Positions 14,898 to 14,967 of a stretch of DNA of 14,967 nt are shown here, in pieces. Position 1 is the first letter of the stretch, and each line of letters opens with the position of its first letter. The stretch is from an uncultured Bacteroidales bacterium (GTDB lineage Bacteria; Bacteroidota; Bacteroidia; Bacteroidales; Paludibacteraceae), in the NCBI GenBank assembly GCA_946619625.1, contig CAMOMF010000017.1, positions 1-14,967 of the forward strand, read 5' to 3'. Under the pieces are notes generated by a model that worked only from the letters and a program-made list of their open reading frames with translations, was not told the origin of the DNA and made no database searches. The position numbers and the translations under genes are program-made.

Positions 14898-14949
14898 TGT
14901 CTACTGGCGTAGGAAACTAAACAAAAAACTGTCTACTAAATTTAGGAAA
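14898..14949. repeat. Spaced direct repeat TGTCTACT-N4/5-TAGGAAA
   Basis: TGTCTACT at 14898-14905 followed by TAGGAAA at 14910-14916, and again TGTCTACT at 14930-14937 followed by TAGGAAA at 14943-14949. The two bipartite copies start 32 bp apart (three helical turns), with 4 and 5 bp between the halves. Compatible with a pair of regulator sites or a short duplication. The window ends 18 bp later, so the associated gene may be outside. Confidence 0.7.
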
Positions 14950-14967
14950 AGACAAATCGACAGAGAG

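Larger units (their letters stand above)
14602..14967. other. 366-bp non-coding region upstream of the M16 gene
   Basis: No reading frame of convincing protein character on either strand. In order toward the edge: the leader, the TAnnTTTG promoter, a poly-A motif stretch at 14723-14753, a short AATGG-rich lead-in and the 11-bp tandem array at 14770-14824, an A-rich stretch at 14825-14890 with another AAAAGTGA (14846-14853), and a spaced direct repeat at 14898-14949. The gene beyond the edge is not visible, so some elements could belong to it. Confidence 0.8.

Noticed and set aside
1..14967. CRISPR arrays, tRNA/rRNA genes, insertion sequences, integrases, toxin-antitoxin or phage-defence genes.
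   Set aside because: None seen. The only tandem repeat array has an 11-bp unit without spacers, and all long genes are core envelope, regulatory or peptidase families.

Overview
The window looks like a chromosomal segment of a Bacteroidales bacterium (phylum Bacteroidota). The pointers are a hybrid two-component sensor (HTCS) of the Bacteroides type with propeller, Y_Y_Y, kinase, receiver and AraC domains in one chain; a Bacteroides-type promoter (TAnnTTTG with a -33 box); absence of clear Shine-Dalgarno sites; lipid A synthesis (lpxB); and several short lipoproteins. Genus cannot be fixed from the sequence; coding regions are of middling G+C and the spacers are very A/T-rich.

All ten genes I can support lie on the minus strand, so transcription runs from high to low coordinates. 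From the right edge: 14602-14967 is non-coding and holds a promoter (14683-14714), a perfect 11-bp tandem repeat (14781-14824), a spaced direct repeat and poly-A motifs. Then follow an exported PqqL-like M16 zinc peptidase (11791-14601), an HTCS regulator (7484-11761), an FKBP-like lipoprotein (6964-7491), a second small lipoprotein (6425-6967), a phosphoglucosamine/phosphohexomutase, glmM-like (4979-6367), surE (4227-4982), a 92-residue membrane protein (3985-4263), lpxB (2850-3968), a CNNM/CBS membrane protein (1729-2823) and, after a 113-bp gap, a membrane-anchored TPR protein with a possible helix-turn-helix tail (104-1615).

Spacing suggests one long transcription unit from the M16 gene to the CNNM gene. 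Four junctions overlap by 4, 8, 4 and 37 bp, and the remaining gaps are 16 to 57 bp. Most members act on the cell envelope: amino-sugar phosphate interconversion (glmM), lipid A disaccharide formation (lpxB), periplasmic or outer-membrane lipoproteins, an exported peptidase and an integral membrane protein. The odd member is the HTCS. Regulators of this architecture usually sit beside SusC/SusD-type polysaccharide utilisation loci, and nothing of that kind is visible here.

The main unexplained signals are non-coding: the 11-bp tandem array about 100-150 bp upstream of the predicted M16 transcript start; a family of A/T-rich iterative repeats filling three or four spacers, one of which forms the 3' end of lpxB while another appears to supply the HTCS TTG start codon; and a shared poly-A/GTGA motif upstream of the two genes with leader-sized upstream gaps.
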